DNA from: Armillaria gallica
Lineage: Eukaryota > Basidiomycota > Agaricomycetes > Agaricales > Physalacriaceae
DNA length: 64,000 nt
Assembly: GCA_037576215.1 (NCBI GenBank)
Contig: JBANDB010000013.1
Coordinates: 682,001 to 746,000, forward strand
Direction of reading: 5' to 3'
Positions 34,448-48,295 of the stretch are shown here, piece after piece. The translations under genes were made by a program, and so were the position numbers. The notes under the pieces were generated by a model. That model saw only the letters and a program-made list of their open reading frames with translations, had not been told where the DNA came from and did no database searches. Position 1 is the first letter of the stretch. Every line of letters starts with the position of its first letter.

Positions 34448-36741
34448 TTACTCCTCCGTCACCTTTGATAAACAAAATGCTCCTTCGATCGTCGGCATTC
34501 CCGGATCCTGGTGCGTAATTCTCCAGTTCCCCACGAAGTTCTTCCCACCCACAATATATCCATAGAAGAACCACTTGCCCAACGTTCTATCGCGCGGAAC
34601 TCTCAAAATCCCAATCATCCCGTCCCAGTGCCGCACACGACCATAGTACGAGTAGTGATTCCACGCCTGCCCGTGTCTGTCATCCGTCGAACCCGTCATG
34701 ATCACATCCTGCACGCCCGTACATGGCGGCAGAGGGACCACATCCGCAGGGTGCCCCTCCTCCGACCACGCAGGCATTTCCTGTTTCTCCCTCATCACGC
34801 AACCCTCACACGATTCAGGATCGTGCTGCGAGCCTCCCAGTTTATGGTAGACATACTCCTTCCCACCACAATTCACGCGCACGCCAGCGCCATCATACGT
34901 GCGCTTGAAGGAATCCACCGTGACGCCGTCAGGGAAGTAGGCATTACGAAGGCCCTGGTCAAATTCTTCGAGGAGTCGCTGGTCATTGATTTCGGGAACG
35001 GCTGGGTCATCTGCGTCTTCATCGTCATCCTCCTCATCTCCTTCGGCGTCTTCGTAAGAGGACGGCGGCTGAAGTCCCCGTGCACCAGAAGGAATGACAT
35101 CTCCCCCCGCATATGATACGAACTCTTGAAGCCTCATATATATGGGCCGATTCGTGACCGACAACATTTCTTCGGAGAAATCTGCAGGTAAAGGTACAGG
35201 ATGACCGTTTTGCTCGTTGGGATTCGGGTTCTGTACCATAAGAAGTTGTTCAAGAGCTTGTTCGTTTGGAATCTAGAATAGTGACAGATCAGCAAAGCAT
35301 ATTGAGAAAGAAGGTAAGGGGCTGGATCTTCTCCCGTTTACAAAGAGATAGATACCAGCCCAGCCACACATAGACAGAACGAACGCTTACCAACATACGT
35401 CCAGCCCACAATCCGGTCAATAAGCCCAGTGTGTATACGTCTCCGCGTCGAAAGCTCAGCTTGCGAGTCCCGCTGCCGCGTCGTACCAGCATCCTCTTGC
35501 CCAACTTGACACGTCTCCAGATCTCGTCATCATCTCCGTGGCTGTTGTCCCAGACGTTCGGACATAACCGCAACCGATACCAGTCTGCATCATACTGCCT
35601 GCTGGCTTGCGACCGTTCATCAACGCCGTCAGGTCCAGCACTTATAACGCCGTCAGGTAATTTTGTGCCACCGTCCTTGCCGTTGGGACCACCCAATCGA
35701 TTTCGGTTGATCTCAATGACATCAGCCTGCGTGGGACCTATCATTCCCCTCTGTATGGCATCGGCGCGATCTCTGGGAAGAGTAGGCATTATGCCCAACG
35801 TGTACCTCTCCCTCCTCGCAAAGTATAGCAACTTTGCCGCTGCAGTGATGAGAGGCCATGTTATCTCTACGCGCCTGGTAAAGTACACCTGGTGCCATAT
35901 CGGTTCCGTGGAACGGTAAACGGGGAAGGGTCCGTGAGGAGTCAGAATGGAGAGAAGATGCGTCTGGCGTGTCCGAAAGGGTATATGGGTATTAGCATCG
36001 GAGAAGTCGCCAGACTGAGAAACCAGCGGTAGGGTGAAGTGGTTTGGGGGCGCAAAGGCCATAGCATACCGGAAAGGAATGGTAACGAAGGGAAGAACCA
36101 AGTTCACGATTCTGTCAGAGACATCTTCCGGTTCAGATAGAATTCGTTCTGCATATCGCAACGTTAGGTGGGGAGGAAAGAATTCGTGCCGCAAGACACG
36201 TACCTTTCGTCGACAAGGACCAGAATACCCACAATGCCAAAGAATTCTTGCAATTATCGAGCGGCCATCCACCATTATCATCCGCACCGTCGTACAAACG
36301 TCTGATTACGATTTCGTGAATCCATTCATACGCACCGACGGCGTTGAGCTGGAGGGTATTGGCACCGTCGTCGTCCAAGCACATGAACGTCAGTACCCAC
36401 AGGACTTCTTCCGTGGACATATGATCGGCATCTACAGGTTCTATGCCATCAAAACCCCGCCTTTCCTCGATAAATTGCAAACTGTCGTCGTACAGCTGAA
36501 GTAGCTGGCGATATTCCTTTGACGTGGGCTCGAACGAGCGTCGAGCTACGGCGCTGTGGCTAAACTTCTGCTTGAAAATGGTCCTGTATATCGCATTTGA
36601 ATGCGAAAATACATTGTTGATGGCCTTGCATGTCAGGCGAAATGAACGGATAGAATTTGGACGGCCTTCCAGCGTCGAGCAGGCAACATAAAAGGCAGTT
36701 TCCTCGATGAGTTCGGTTGGTAAAGAAAGGATGGTGGGCAT
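34448..36741 (-). CDS. Large F-box protein
   Basis: This is an F-box protein, probably a substrate receptor of an SCF ubiquitin ligase. The start at 36,741 reads MPTILSLPTELIEETAFYV, SFRLTCKAINNVFSH and AIYRTIFKQKFSHS, a basidiomycete F-box with its flank. The long C-terminal part shows no LRR or WD repeats. A short intron joins FWSLSTK to ERILSEPEDVSDRIVNLV. A longer intron of about 165 nt (donor GTAAGC after GRML) leads to IPNEQALEQLLMVQ. The last exon has acidic runs (DEEDDDEDADD), CEGCVMREKQ, WNHYSYYGRVRHWDGMIGIL and WFFYGYIVGGKNFVGNWR, ending at 34,448. The protein has about 690 residues and is intact. The conserved tail motif suggests a family-specific domain rather than a generic F-box fold. 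Confidence 0.82.
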
Positions 36742-39700
36742 GCTGCATGAAGATAGACGGAGGGTACGATATAGGACGAAGAGAAGGCCAGATTCATGGC
36801 GAGGTCGAGTTAAATGTGGTAGTAAACTCCGATACCTTGATTTCTTCATTGGATTCGGCATATCCCGTATTTGTCTGTATTTATCCCCGATCACAGTTCC
36901 TAAAATGGACGTCCCTTTACTGCTGAAAGTCGCCTTTATTATTCCCTACGTCCCCATATCCCGCTTTTCGCCTCATTTTAACCGTGGAATATACATATTT
37001 TATCTGTCCCGTCACCCTCTCGTGCCAGTCCATCAGGCGAAGCTCGCCGAAAAAGGCACTTCGCCCTAATATTGATCGCCGCTGTCCTGCGAACGTAAAG
37101 GGCCTCTCACCGCTCCTCGATCCTGGACCCATCAGTATGATGCATTTCTTCGAAGGAAAACAGTAAGTTGGATACGTAGGTAAGATGTATAGTAAACTGC
37201 GGAGCACATCCATTTAATAAATAACGACAAGAATCAAAGACGGTCAACTTGTACCATCAGCGAAAAACGCCAAAGTGCAATGTCAAAGTAAGACTGGCAT
37301 GATGTTGCATCATGCCAGCTGCTGCAGCTGGGCTTCTCATGACTTGCGATAGGCGTGGTAAAAGATCTGGGCACAGATTCTTTCCCTGAATGTCGTGGGG
37401 AATTCGGCCACAGTCAAAAGACGCCGCCCTTCCTCGCCTTTCACTCCCACATACTACGTCACCTAGGCAAACTCGCAGAAACACTCTCGGAAACTGTCGC
37501 GTATTGTGAATCACAGCATCGGTCATGAAGAAAGTCTATAAATGGTAAGGGTATCAAAAACTACCGCATTTAATTGAAAAGCCGCTTGAGTAACGGTAAT
37601 GAAAGCGGCTTACTCAACTCTGGATTCATCCGAACTTTCTGTTCACAGGGCATAAATGGGCGCTGAGAATCCAAGAGCCTCCGCTGCCGACCCTTGACAG
37701 ATGTACACTTTGCAAGGTTTCCTTGGCTGTCCATAGATAGACCGACCTAGAGTATCAGCACCGTAGCTCGGGATCTGTGATGCGCACTTATCAGGGCCGA
37801 GGGAAGATCCGCGGCATTTCTATAAAAAACGGTCCGCCAGCCGCACGTATGAGGTGATCGATATGATGCGGATCGGAGCGCAACTGACATCAACAGGTTC
37901 AGCAAGAACTTGGAATATCGGATATGACTATTAGTAACACTAACCTCAATGAGGGCGCTCATTTCTTGACGTCAGGCCTTCAGAATTCCGCAAATAGGCA
38001 AACCTTACAAGAAGCGGATAATCATAAAATATGACATGATAAACGCACCGGTACCGTCCTATTGGAATCTTGACTCCGATCAACGACGAACTGGATCCGG
38101 CGATATATCGAAGGTCTGATGGAGCCAAGAATAGTACCAGAATAATCGCGTGGAACGGGTACATACTAGTACTGGAAACTGTGAGAGGACAAGCTGGACT
38201 GCGATTGTGGCAAGGCGACCAAACAAGAAGAAGAGGAGAGTCTACCATCGTATCATTTCTTCGATTCTCACCGAATTTTTTTAAGCAATCTCGGATACTA
38301 TCGACTTGCTGTCGATAGCAATCCGTCCCGCGCGAACTAGGGAGGCCCTAGAGCGCGTTGCGCCACACTACTATTGAGGCTTCAGTTGCTGTCACAGCGA
38401 GGACCACCTCAACGATACAAAAGAATTGGCGTCACCCCCATGCCGGGTATCGTTTTGCAATAATTTTCTGCAGGCTATGACCATAACCCAGGGCTCAGGC
38501 CTGAAGACGAGAGGACCCAGTCGAAATGTCGTAGAGGTCTTATGCCGGTGTAAGGAGTACCAACACCTCCGAGTCTTGGTATTACAGAGGCGGGGTCTTC
38601 CATAATCCATAGACCTCTTTTTTGGATCGAATAGCTCAATTTCCAGGTGAAGCTTTCCAGTCCTGTTGTCCGTCCAAGATATCAGCCGACTGCATAAACG
38701 TAAATGAGATATCACACACGCAGTGCAGTTACTCCATGGGTCCCCGATAAATCATGTATCCTCGTTGCGACGTGGCGTACTGGAGCTCGAGTCTTCCATC
38801 CTGTCTGCCGATGCAAAAAGGCCCACAGGATGGTTTAGAGGCCCCGATTCGATTAGCTCATCGCACATATACTGACCCCGGCACTGTAGAATGCCTTCAA
38901 GCCTCAATCTGATGCATCAAGGTTGGTCTTGATCCGATACACTGCCGTCTGCTCTGGTTCGAGGCGCCCTCCCCCAAATAATATCCTCCAACATACAAGG
39001 AGGAGAATGCGCCTAGAGAAGACGACATATAGATGAGCCTTTACTACCACAGTCGAGGGGCGCGCGCGCACCTTCTTCCGCAGCGAAAGATGCAGGAGCT
39101 ACTTCCGGGTGCCCTCTACTAGAAATAGGAACGGGAACCCACGTTGGCGGACGGTGTACAGGGTTGGGGCGTTCCTAGCATGAGCGGCTGGAGTGCAAGG
39201 TAGGGGAACGGTCCAGGTGAGCCTGAACACGAGCGCACTTGCTGAAAAGGTCCGGCGGCATACTTGGGGAACGACAACGTCGGGGGAGGAGGCCTAGTGG
39301 GAGGGAACCCACCTCTTCGCCGACGACAAAGGCCCCGGAAAAGGAACGGAGCCAATTTCGATGCTAAGCCAGGTTTGGTTGCATCTGACGGGGAGGAAAT
39401 CGGCCAAGGGGAAAACAAAAAAATTCCAGCGGATACACCGGTTCCATTTTCTGGTAGGCGAACGCATGCGTTGAAGAGTTTGAACGTCATCATCGTACAT
39501 GGTTAGTGAAAAAATAATCCCCATAAATTAAAGCCCGACATTGGAAATAGCGGGTCTGCCATCATCATACCCGGAGCTCAAGTCGCCAGTGGCTTCGCAA
39601 ACAACCACGAATGAGAGGAAGAATCAACTCTGTCATTTATCACGGAGTCTACCTGACCTCAAGACCTCTGTCTCGATCTCTACACAACTTAATTTTGGCC

Positions 39701-41345
39701 TAGTTCTGACCAGCCGACTTTCTCGTCAATTTAAATATTCTCCGGTCCTTAGCTCCAAAGATGGCATGCCCATATCACCAGCTCCAATACGAAGGGGAAT
39801 AGAAAGATGGAAGAGTCGCAAAGGTCATCGACTGTAGTTTGGGTTCTGCGACCCACTAAATTCTGTCCAGATCCATAAGTGATGTCGATATCTCAAAATA
39901 GACGTCGGTGAATCAGTACACATGTCCTGGTCGGGCTGCGGGCATCCGATGGCGTGCCTTCTGTTGTCGGAGTTGACAAAGAGGGACCGGAACCGTTCTG
40001 AACGCTTCAGGTCAGCTGTCGAATATGAATGAACGCAAGAGGCTATTTTCTCACCAGTGGTTCTCATTATCCCACCAGACTCAATAGAAAGAGAAAGGAA
40101 TCTCAATCCGGCTGGAGAGCGGGCCATCGATTCATCAGACTGCTGCCGCGACCGTGCAAACTATTCGAAGGCCGAGGACATCGTTGAATGAGTGGCGTAA
40201 ATAAACATCATAACGTGAGATCTTTGCTTACAACGTCCATCGTTGATATGATTGTAAGTCGCCGCAACAAGGAGAGAATGGCATCAAACTCAAACAAGAC
40301 GTTCTGAATGTATCATTTGACATTGCTGAGAGAAAGCTAGCAGATAAGCAAGCAAAAGCGGTTATTTTCTGTTCCGAGAGAAATCCGACCCTGTAGATCA
40401 CTGAGTATCAAAATTGGGGACAAGAAAAGGACGCAAACTGATCCCACGAGCTTGGCAAACGAAAAAGAAAAAGAAACCGATAACAGCGGGTACCTGACAA
40501 TACATCAACGAAGCTGCAGAGTTATTGTTGGATGTACCATATATCATTCGTGTGATCTTACCAGCAAACCAATGTCCTCACGTGTGGTAAGGAATCCCTC
40601 GGACGCCTAAAAAGTTAAACACAAGAACCTTCCGACGCTGTTCCGAGACCATGACTGGCCTACACAGCTCCGAAATGAGGTGTGGACTCAGCCAAGATCT
40701 ATACATAGTGTAGTGAATGAGGGGAAGTATCACCAGTTCTAAAAATGCAACTGCCGAGAGCGTCCTCCGAGTCGCCATGGATCAAATACACTGTGCTCAC
40801 AGTCGCTGATGTCAAGGGAGTAGACTTGAATATTTGCTTAATGCAAGTCCTCGAGTCAAAGCAAAGAAAGTAAACGGAACGCTAATAGAAATGAACGTTC
40901 AACATCCTGTCGAGATACGGAACAGCACTTCCTGAAAGACCTGCCGGTCAAGAAGGACACAAGAAAAGAGACGGTGTCGCGTGAGGATTGTTTGAGCGTA
41001 CTGCAAAACAGACGGATGTTTACGCAGCCACACGCCAGTGACCATCATTACTAGGTAGGGTATTAAGAAGAAGGCCGTGAAGATAACGTGCCGGTAAGTC
41101 AAACAGGCCAACTAAACACTGTCCATAGATGCCTTCAATGAGAAAAAATCGTCTCATGTTCGTAAGCATCTAGAAATAACGACATCATTATGACCGTGAA
41201 GTAGACATGTACAGAAAATGAATGAGGCGTGATGAAGGAGCGTGGGGTTCATGAAAATGACAGGAATGGGTAGACATGAAGAAGGCGTGCACAGAACAAC
41301 CAAGATCCCAAAAAGCTACCACAGAAAACCAACAACCGCGGCGCT
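36742..41345. other. 4.6-kb gene-poor stretch, possible decayed membrane-protein exons
   Basis: No complete gene is seen. Minus-strand frames at 40,899-41,111 (TAFFLIPYLVMMVTGVWL) and 40,578-40,778 (LSAVAFLELVILPLIHYTMY) are hydrophobic and separated by intron-sized gaps. They could be exons of an integral membrane protein, but no family is recognised. Minus frames at 38,392-38,715 and 39,825-40,127 have moderately protein-like composition without motifs. The 39.1-39.5 kb part is GC-rich with overlapping frames on both strands. Confidence 0.35.
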
Positions 41346-41756
41346 TTATCGCAGAGACAACATTCGCCCGCCCTTGCTCTTCTTCGCTCCAGCCAAAAGG
41401 TTTCGGCCAGCAGCCATGACTCCATGTATGTAACCAGTCACCGGTTGGAGTTTTGGGTCCGCAGGCGCGATGTTCGTATGACAAGGCGCAAAGAAAGGGA
41501 TATCGTTATCATCCATTTTGGTTACGCAAGGAACAGGTGGTGAGATTGAACACACGCTCGACGGCAAAGACAACTTCTGGGCACTGTGTTCTTCCGAGTA
41601 GGGCACTGGCGGCGGCGAAGGCGGGCTCGCGGCGCGATAGCAAAAGGAGAGCATGTACAACGTGAAGGCGAACACAAGAAGAACTGCAAATGCGACGGCG
41701 ACACGCCAAGCGGAGAGCGACAGCGAAGGGTGGGCTACGTTGTTAACGGGCGGCAT
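41346..41756 (-). CDS. Small single-pass membrane protein, hypothetical
   Basis: This is an uninterrupted frame of 136 codons starting at 41,756. The N-terminal 15 residues are followed by one membrane segment (VAVAFAVLLVFAFTLYMLSF). Then comes a Pro/Ser-rich stretch (ASPPSPPPVPYSEEH) and a tail with three Cys and a basic end (AGAKKSKGGRMLSLR). The layout fits a type-II or signal-anchored small protein. Codon choice is GC-rich at third positions, like the neighbouring real genes. No family is recognised. Confidence 0.5.
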   Translation of the reverse strand: MPPVNNVAHPSLSLSAWRVAVAFAVLLVFAFTLYMLSFCYRAASPPSPPPVPYSEEHSAQKLSLPSSVCSISPPVPCVTKMDDNDIPFFAPCHTNIAPADPKLQPVTGYIHGVMAAGRNLLAGAKKSKGGRMLSLR

Positions 41757-43863
41757 TCTTGAGAATAGCTTGATGGTGGTGGTTGCGGTTGAAGAGCACT
41801 AGGCGATCGGTTCACTTGAATCAAGATTCGGGAAATGCCGCAAGCCGCGGCTACTTCCGTTCTTCTTCCTCCTGCGAGTGATCGATCAAGGGGACACCGG
41901 AATGTCGGCCCGGCGCATCCGGTAGGGTGGTTGGTTGCCTCCGGAGGGGCTGAAAAAATTTTAGAACATGGAATTTTGGGCTCTCTTAGGGCAAAAAAAT
42001 GATGTTTTTAGACATATTAGTACCATTACTTCTATGCAAGCAGTCTTTCCAATGGCTATCCTGAAATATCACCAAGAAATTAACATCTGAGGCAGTTAAG
42101 AGGCAGGTGTGCCGCAAAGATGCCGGAGATTCACCGGAGAACAATCACATGATGTCATTAAACTGATCTATATACAGGTATAATAGAGTCACGTGGGTGT
42201 GTGGTTGGTCCTTGCCGGCCTGAAATAAATTTTTGGACCTTATGTGCAAAATTTTATTTCGTGTGCCCCCTTGTGATCGATATGATATTTTAGTATTTCT
42301 GAAAGGCTGAATCACTCAGGTTCCTCGCTAAGTCTTTTGTGAGCCGCGGTTCATATTCGCTAGTTTCGATTTGACCCCGCGTAGACGAGCATTACACATA
42401 GGGAAGCGGGAGGACCTGTTGCCGCACCTTGTAGATCCATGTGGACGCGATCTATTACATTTAATTTCGCTACAGTTTAATCAAAACGTGACGTCGTTTA
42501 AATTCAGTGTATCACTAAGTCTCATATCAGAATTCTTCGCAGCAACCCTCTTTTCTTTAATCCATCAGCCTCATGTACCCGGGTATTCCGTCACTTCCTC
42601 CCTCCGTAGGTGTGTATCGTCCGTCTGTCTACGAGAGACTACCCGGGTATCCAGTGCAACTGATAACCTGTATTCTCCGTTCTAAGCCTAAGCTAACACA
42701 TCGTTTAGTACTCTTCGTTTATCAGTTTACAACGTGACATTGCCCGTTATCCAGGCACGTAAGTACAAGATAGTAACCTTCATCCTACGCTGAAGTTACT
42801 CGTACAGCAGAGACAGCTCCGACACGACAAGTGCATATGCTGCTCTTTTATTTCCACTTATTGCCGCGTATTATACGCCCTCACTTGGTCTGTATTTGTG
42901 TCTACGAGGCGGAACACGCAAAGACTGCCAGTGCACTCACGCCATCGTAAACGAGAGACTTTTGAATCTTTATTTTAGACGCTGTGTATTTCCAACCTGT
43001 CCGCCTGGTGGTGTTACGTAGTTCTTTATGGCGACTTGATCCTCGAATTGCAATGACATCACCTGCTTTGGGCCTTTTACAGAGAGACGTGAAAGCTAGC
43101 ATTCAGGCGAGGAGGTGATCCCTGCTACTCCTTGTATGTGCAAAGTTCTTTATTTATCTTTGCTTCTTCATTAGCATGATTTTGCCTTATTTGTTCAGAC
43201 ATCCTAGATTCCTTACGTATGATGTGAAGCCTTGTCATCCTACCTTGGTGCATCAGATATCTTGAGAATGCGAGGCTGGCTAAGATGATCCTCACCTGAA
43301 CCGGCGTTCACTGTGTGAACACTGCTTGAAAACAGGACTCGGACTTAACTCCATTCCACCCTGCGTCTGCTTACTCTTTCGGAATGATTAAATACTTACG
43401 GCAATAGGCCCCAGGATGATATCATGCCGCAGTTGTTGTATGATGCCACATAGCCCCGGAGCGCAGGAGCAAACAAACATGCTCAGTATAACTTGATCTG
43501 TACTACTGCCGTCCCAAGCCATGGTCTTACTCGCTAGCAGTATAACCTTCGAAGCAGGATAATATACACATGAAGAAACTCGAAAAGACGCCAGAGATTG
43601 GCAAATGGAAGCCGAAAAATCAACTGAACACAGCCTAGGCGATGTCGTCGCAAGTCAGCGCCAAAGAAGCTGCGCGCCACAAGCGATATCCAAAAAAGGA
43701 AATCAGAGCCTGCCCTAAACCCATCCGATAACGTGCGACAGGGCACTGCAGAATTCAGCCCTTTGCCCGTTTTCATCTCATCCACGACCATCAAAAGGTA
43801 AAGCTCTTCCATCCTCCCTTTTCCTTATCTTACGGTGAGATACAGAACATTTACACTAGCATA
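41757..43863. other. Actin upstream region with short internal repeats
   Basis: There is no gene in this 2.1-kb stretch. Two diverged direct copies of about 60 bp occur at about 41,927-41,985 and 42,200-42,262 (each GGTTGGT..., CCGG, CTGAAA, AAATTTT, then a short spacer and ATTTT). The word TACCCGGGTAT occurs at about 42,578 and 42,638. The part before 43,863 is pyrimidine-rich on either strand and should contain the actin promoter. Confidence 0.45.
41927..42262. repeat. Diverged direct repeat pair (about 60 bp each)
   Basis: The first unit, at about 41,927-41,985, has GGTTGGTTGCC, CCGG, GGCTGAAAAAATTTTAGAAC, ATGGAATTTT. The second, at about 42,200-42,262, has GTGGTTGGTCC, GCCGGCCTGAAATAAATTTT, GGACC, ATGTGCAAAATTTT. 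Units are about 275 bp apart. They may be the ends of a decayed small mobile element or a locally duplicated segment. Confidence 0.4.
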
Positions 43864-45459
<1,596 letters not shown>

Positions 45460-46009
45460 GCAGCGAGCGGGTTGGAATAGGATAGAAGTTAATGTCGGAA
45501 GTGGATTTCTCTTTCTGCTACTGGTCTCGCAATATACAATACATCGATTACGCTTACGTCTTCATTGTCATCTTGTACTACTTTGGTGATGAGGATATGG
45601 ATTTCTTTTTCTGTGCGTCTGATGACGATTCTTTATGTCACTATTTTGTGAAGTAGCATGTAGGATGCTAATGCAAAGCTGGATCAACGTTTGTTGGGAT
45701 GAAGTGCTAGTAAGTAATGGATCCCACTTGTTATTGCTTGTGCTGACTTCGGCCATGGTCATATTCTCAATCGCTTGCCTTCTTGGTAACTTCGCAGCTT
45801 GGATGTCTGAAGCTTCGTGCTAGACGTTTGCCTACTGTCGCTCTGGGTCCGTGTGAGTTGAGTATCATGCCAAGACACAAAATCATCGTGCATACGTTCT
45901 TTCCCGAAGCCATCTTATCGTTACAACCGTTTTTGTGTTCGGATGGTAGCGCAAAGCCATTACTCTTGCCAGGTAACGGCGAGTGTATTCCAAACACGAA
46001 TTTAGATCG
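45460..46009. other. Actin 3' flank, no gene seen
   Basis: This lies between the actin stop and the start of the right inverted arm. Short frames on both strands carry no motif. The T-rich part after 45,480 probably holds the actin poly(A) region. Confidence 0.4.
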
Positions 46010-46011
46010 CA

Positions 46012-46560
46012 AGACTACGATCTGCGGTTTAGCAAGGAGGAAGCGTGTGCTTGCTTGCTCCGTACATGCCAGCTCGCCAGGCCAGTACACGGGCATCCGC
46101 AATTGACAAGGTTGCAAAGGCCGGCACAACAAGAGCACATTCTCGGGGGAAGGGTCCTCAACAGGATCTCACTCCGTCAGAAGACATTCCCCTTGCGCCA
46201 GACCCAGACACCTTTCCATGGCTCATATACACGCGGATTCCGTTGCTCCCTTGCCTATGCCGAGGACTTTGACGTCAAACTCGACGTCGGCCACATCGTC
46301 TTCATCAACGAGTGAGATCTGTTTGCTGGTAGATGATGCCGGCTTGTCGTCTAATTCGATATTGGAAGTCAGACTCGGAGACTTCGAAACGCGCGCGTAC
46401 TTCAGTTCGTATGGCGACTGGCGCAAGAGAAGGTGGTGGGGCCAGGCAGGGAGCCCTTTTTCTTCGCCTGTCACCGGAATATGCGCGTAGAAATCACCGT
46501 ATCGCTCAGACTCATTCTCGGATGCCTTGTGGGTTTTCGGTACTATTTACGCCTCAAAAC
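46012..46560 (+). pseudogene. Truncated, decayed cyclin 3' fragment
   Basis: Successive plus frames match the C-terminal half of the cyclin at 30,331-31,872: DLRFSKEEAC, then ARQASTRASAIDKVAKAGTT, LTPSEDIPLAP, MAHIHADSVAPLPMP, SSTSEICLLVDDAG and YFSSYGD. The match hops between all three frames, so several indels have accumulated. The cyclin box itself and the start are missing. Nothing suggests it is translated. Confidence 0.8.
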
Positions 46561-48295
46561 GCCAGCACTTGGCACATACATTCTCTCATTTTTTACATAG
46601 ACGACGCATTCGGAAAAGTGCTCGATTTATGTATTATCTTTTTGTTAGAAGTACAAGGACTACTCATCCTTCATCTCCGTTTCTATCGCATCGTATCGCT
46701 ATCCTATCATTGTTCGTGTTGGGGACTTTTCATTAGAACGCTGCTTCAGAGGATGATCATTCCATGGCTAGATACATACCGTTTATCATCATGTACCACA
46801 CACATTACTATCCATGTATGAGCCCTCACATTCTATACTGGTGGGGTACTTTCTGTACGTCTCAAAATGACATAAAGGAATGCATAGCCAAGAAAGATGC
46901 TTAGCGCGAAGGGCAATAAGAGTAACAGGAGGCCATGCTTTGTTTGTCTCTCGAATAGGCAGAACGAAAGCCGGGTGCGATAGATCTGTGCCGCGTTCCA
47001 ACGGCTGTTGTCAAGTTTATCATTGCTGCCTTGTTCTTTTTTCTGTTTCGGGGCCGACACAAAGGATGTGACAATCAAAACGAACGCCAACTCACCGTAT
47101 CCATATTGGACAATGTACTTGTTACGATTATTCAAATGCGGAGCCTAAAAAAGTGAAAACCTCACGAGTATTTCACACCCGGTGATATATCCTTCGCCGG
47201 GCCAACCACAAAATTTCCCTAGTGGAAGTGTTGGAAATTATAGGGTTCGTATTTCGTCGATAGTGCGAACTTGAAAGAAAATGCCATACTCGGCAGTGAA
47301 CTTGCATGGCAAAAAATCACCTAAACAGTCGTGCCTTGCAAGGCGGATTAGCTGTAATTTGACAAGTTAAGGCCAAGGGCTCTATTGCCGATGGTCTGCG
47401 AAGTCATTTGAACCTGGCTATATGGCAAAATCGCAAGCCCGAGCCCTGAGCCAAAGCCCTAACCGGGCTCACAGCGACCATCGAGCTCGGGCTTCACGGG
47501 CCAGGGCTTGATAGATATGTGATTTGAAAACATAGCTTTGAGAGAGATAAAGCATAATACATATTTTACGAGCTGTGAAGCTTACTAGATGATCTGAAAG
47601 AGCTTCAAAACTGTAATCAAATTTGATTGAATGACTAAATGGATGAAGTATCGCGTGATGGTGAATTTAAAGCTGATATTAGAATCGTAGGAATGCGGGC
47701 CACGGCAATGGTGGAAATACTGACTACTGAAATAACTCGGTGAGCTTAGAAGAAATGGAAGCTGAAGCGCTAACCGCCGGATTCGGCCCGCTTAACCATC
47801 TCGTCCCGCTCCGAACCCGCTGCGGCTCTCCAGACATCAATGGTGGAAACTGGCGCTGATGAACACACCCCATAGAAAGTGGCTTAACTTGCAGGGAGAT
47901 GCAAACTTGTGTACTTAAAGGTAACTTGCGACCGGAAAAAGGACAACTTGGACCGGCCTGAATTTTTACACGCTATTACGCCCATATGAGGCGGATGTAG
48001 CGTCACAGCCAAGTCACAGCAGCGGATTCTCGAAACAGACGGTAAAAACAGTAGAGGAATGGTAAGAGCACAGAGAGAATACCAGTAGTGACGAGCCCTG
48101 CAAGAGCTGGATGTGGGCGTGGGGGGCCACAAAAAATGAGAAAAAGTCCTCTTCCGGCAGCGACTTTCAAACTCTTTCAAACCTAATTTGGGAGGGCGTA
48201 TATGACGCCGCGATCAGATCACGTGGGCGAGCGCATCTTGCGTTCCTGCCACCATCACAACGGTAAGCATTGTTCCATTCCGTATATTATTCGAC
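46561..48295. other. Inverse copy of the cyclin-FunK1 spacer, with an insertion
   Basis: The left half and the last 280 bp match 29,158-30,750 inversely. For example, CGGGTGTGAAATACTCG-type words occur at about 29,602 and 47,165, and CAGCAGCGGATTCTCGAAACAG occurs at 48,016. Between about 47,312 and 48,010 the sequence has no counterpart in the left arm. No gene is recognised. Confidence 0.5.
47312..48010. mobile_element. About 0.7-kb insertion in the right arm (unclassified)
   Basis: This segment interrupts the match to the left arm. It carries a GC-rich imperfect palindrome at about 47,432-47,512 (GCCCGAGCCC ... CTCGGGC ... GGGCC...AGGGCT) and otherwise AT-rich non-coding DNA. I see no convincing terminal repeats or target-site duplication, so the mechanism is unknown. 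It could be a non-autonomous transposon remnant, or sequence lost from the left arm. Confidence 0.4.

Noticed and set aside
36917..37213. Minus frame of 98 codons upstream of the large F-box gene
   Set aside because: No motif, and it overlaps plus-strand frames of similar length; consistent with non-coding DNA.
38940..38975. GGTTCGAGGC word resembling a tRNA B-box
   Set aside because: No matching A-box or acceptor stem can be folded around it. I found no tRNA, rRNA or CRISPR array anywhere in the window.
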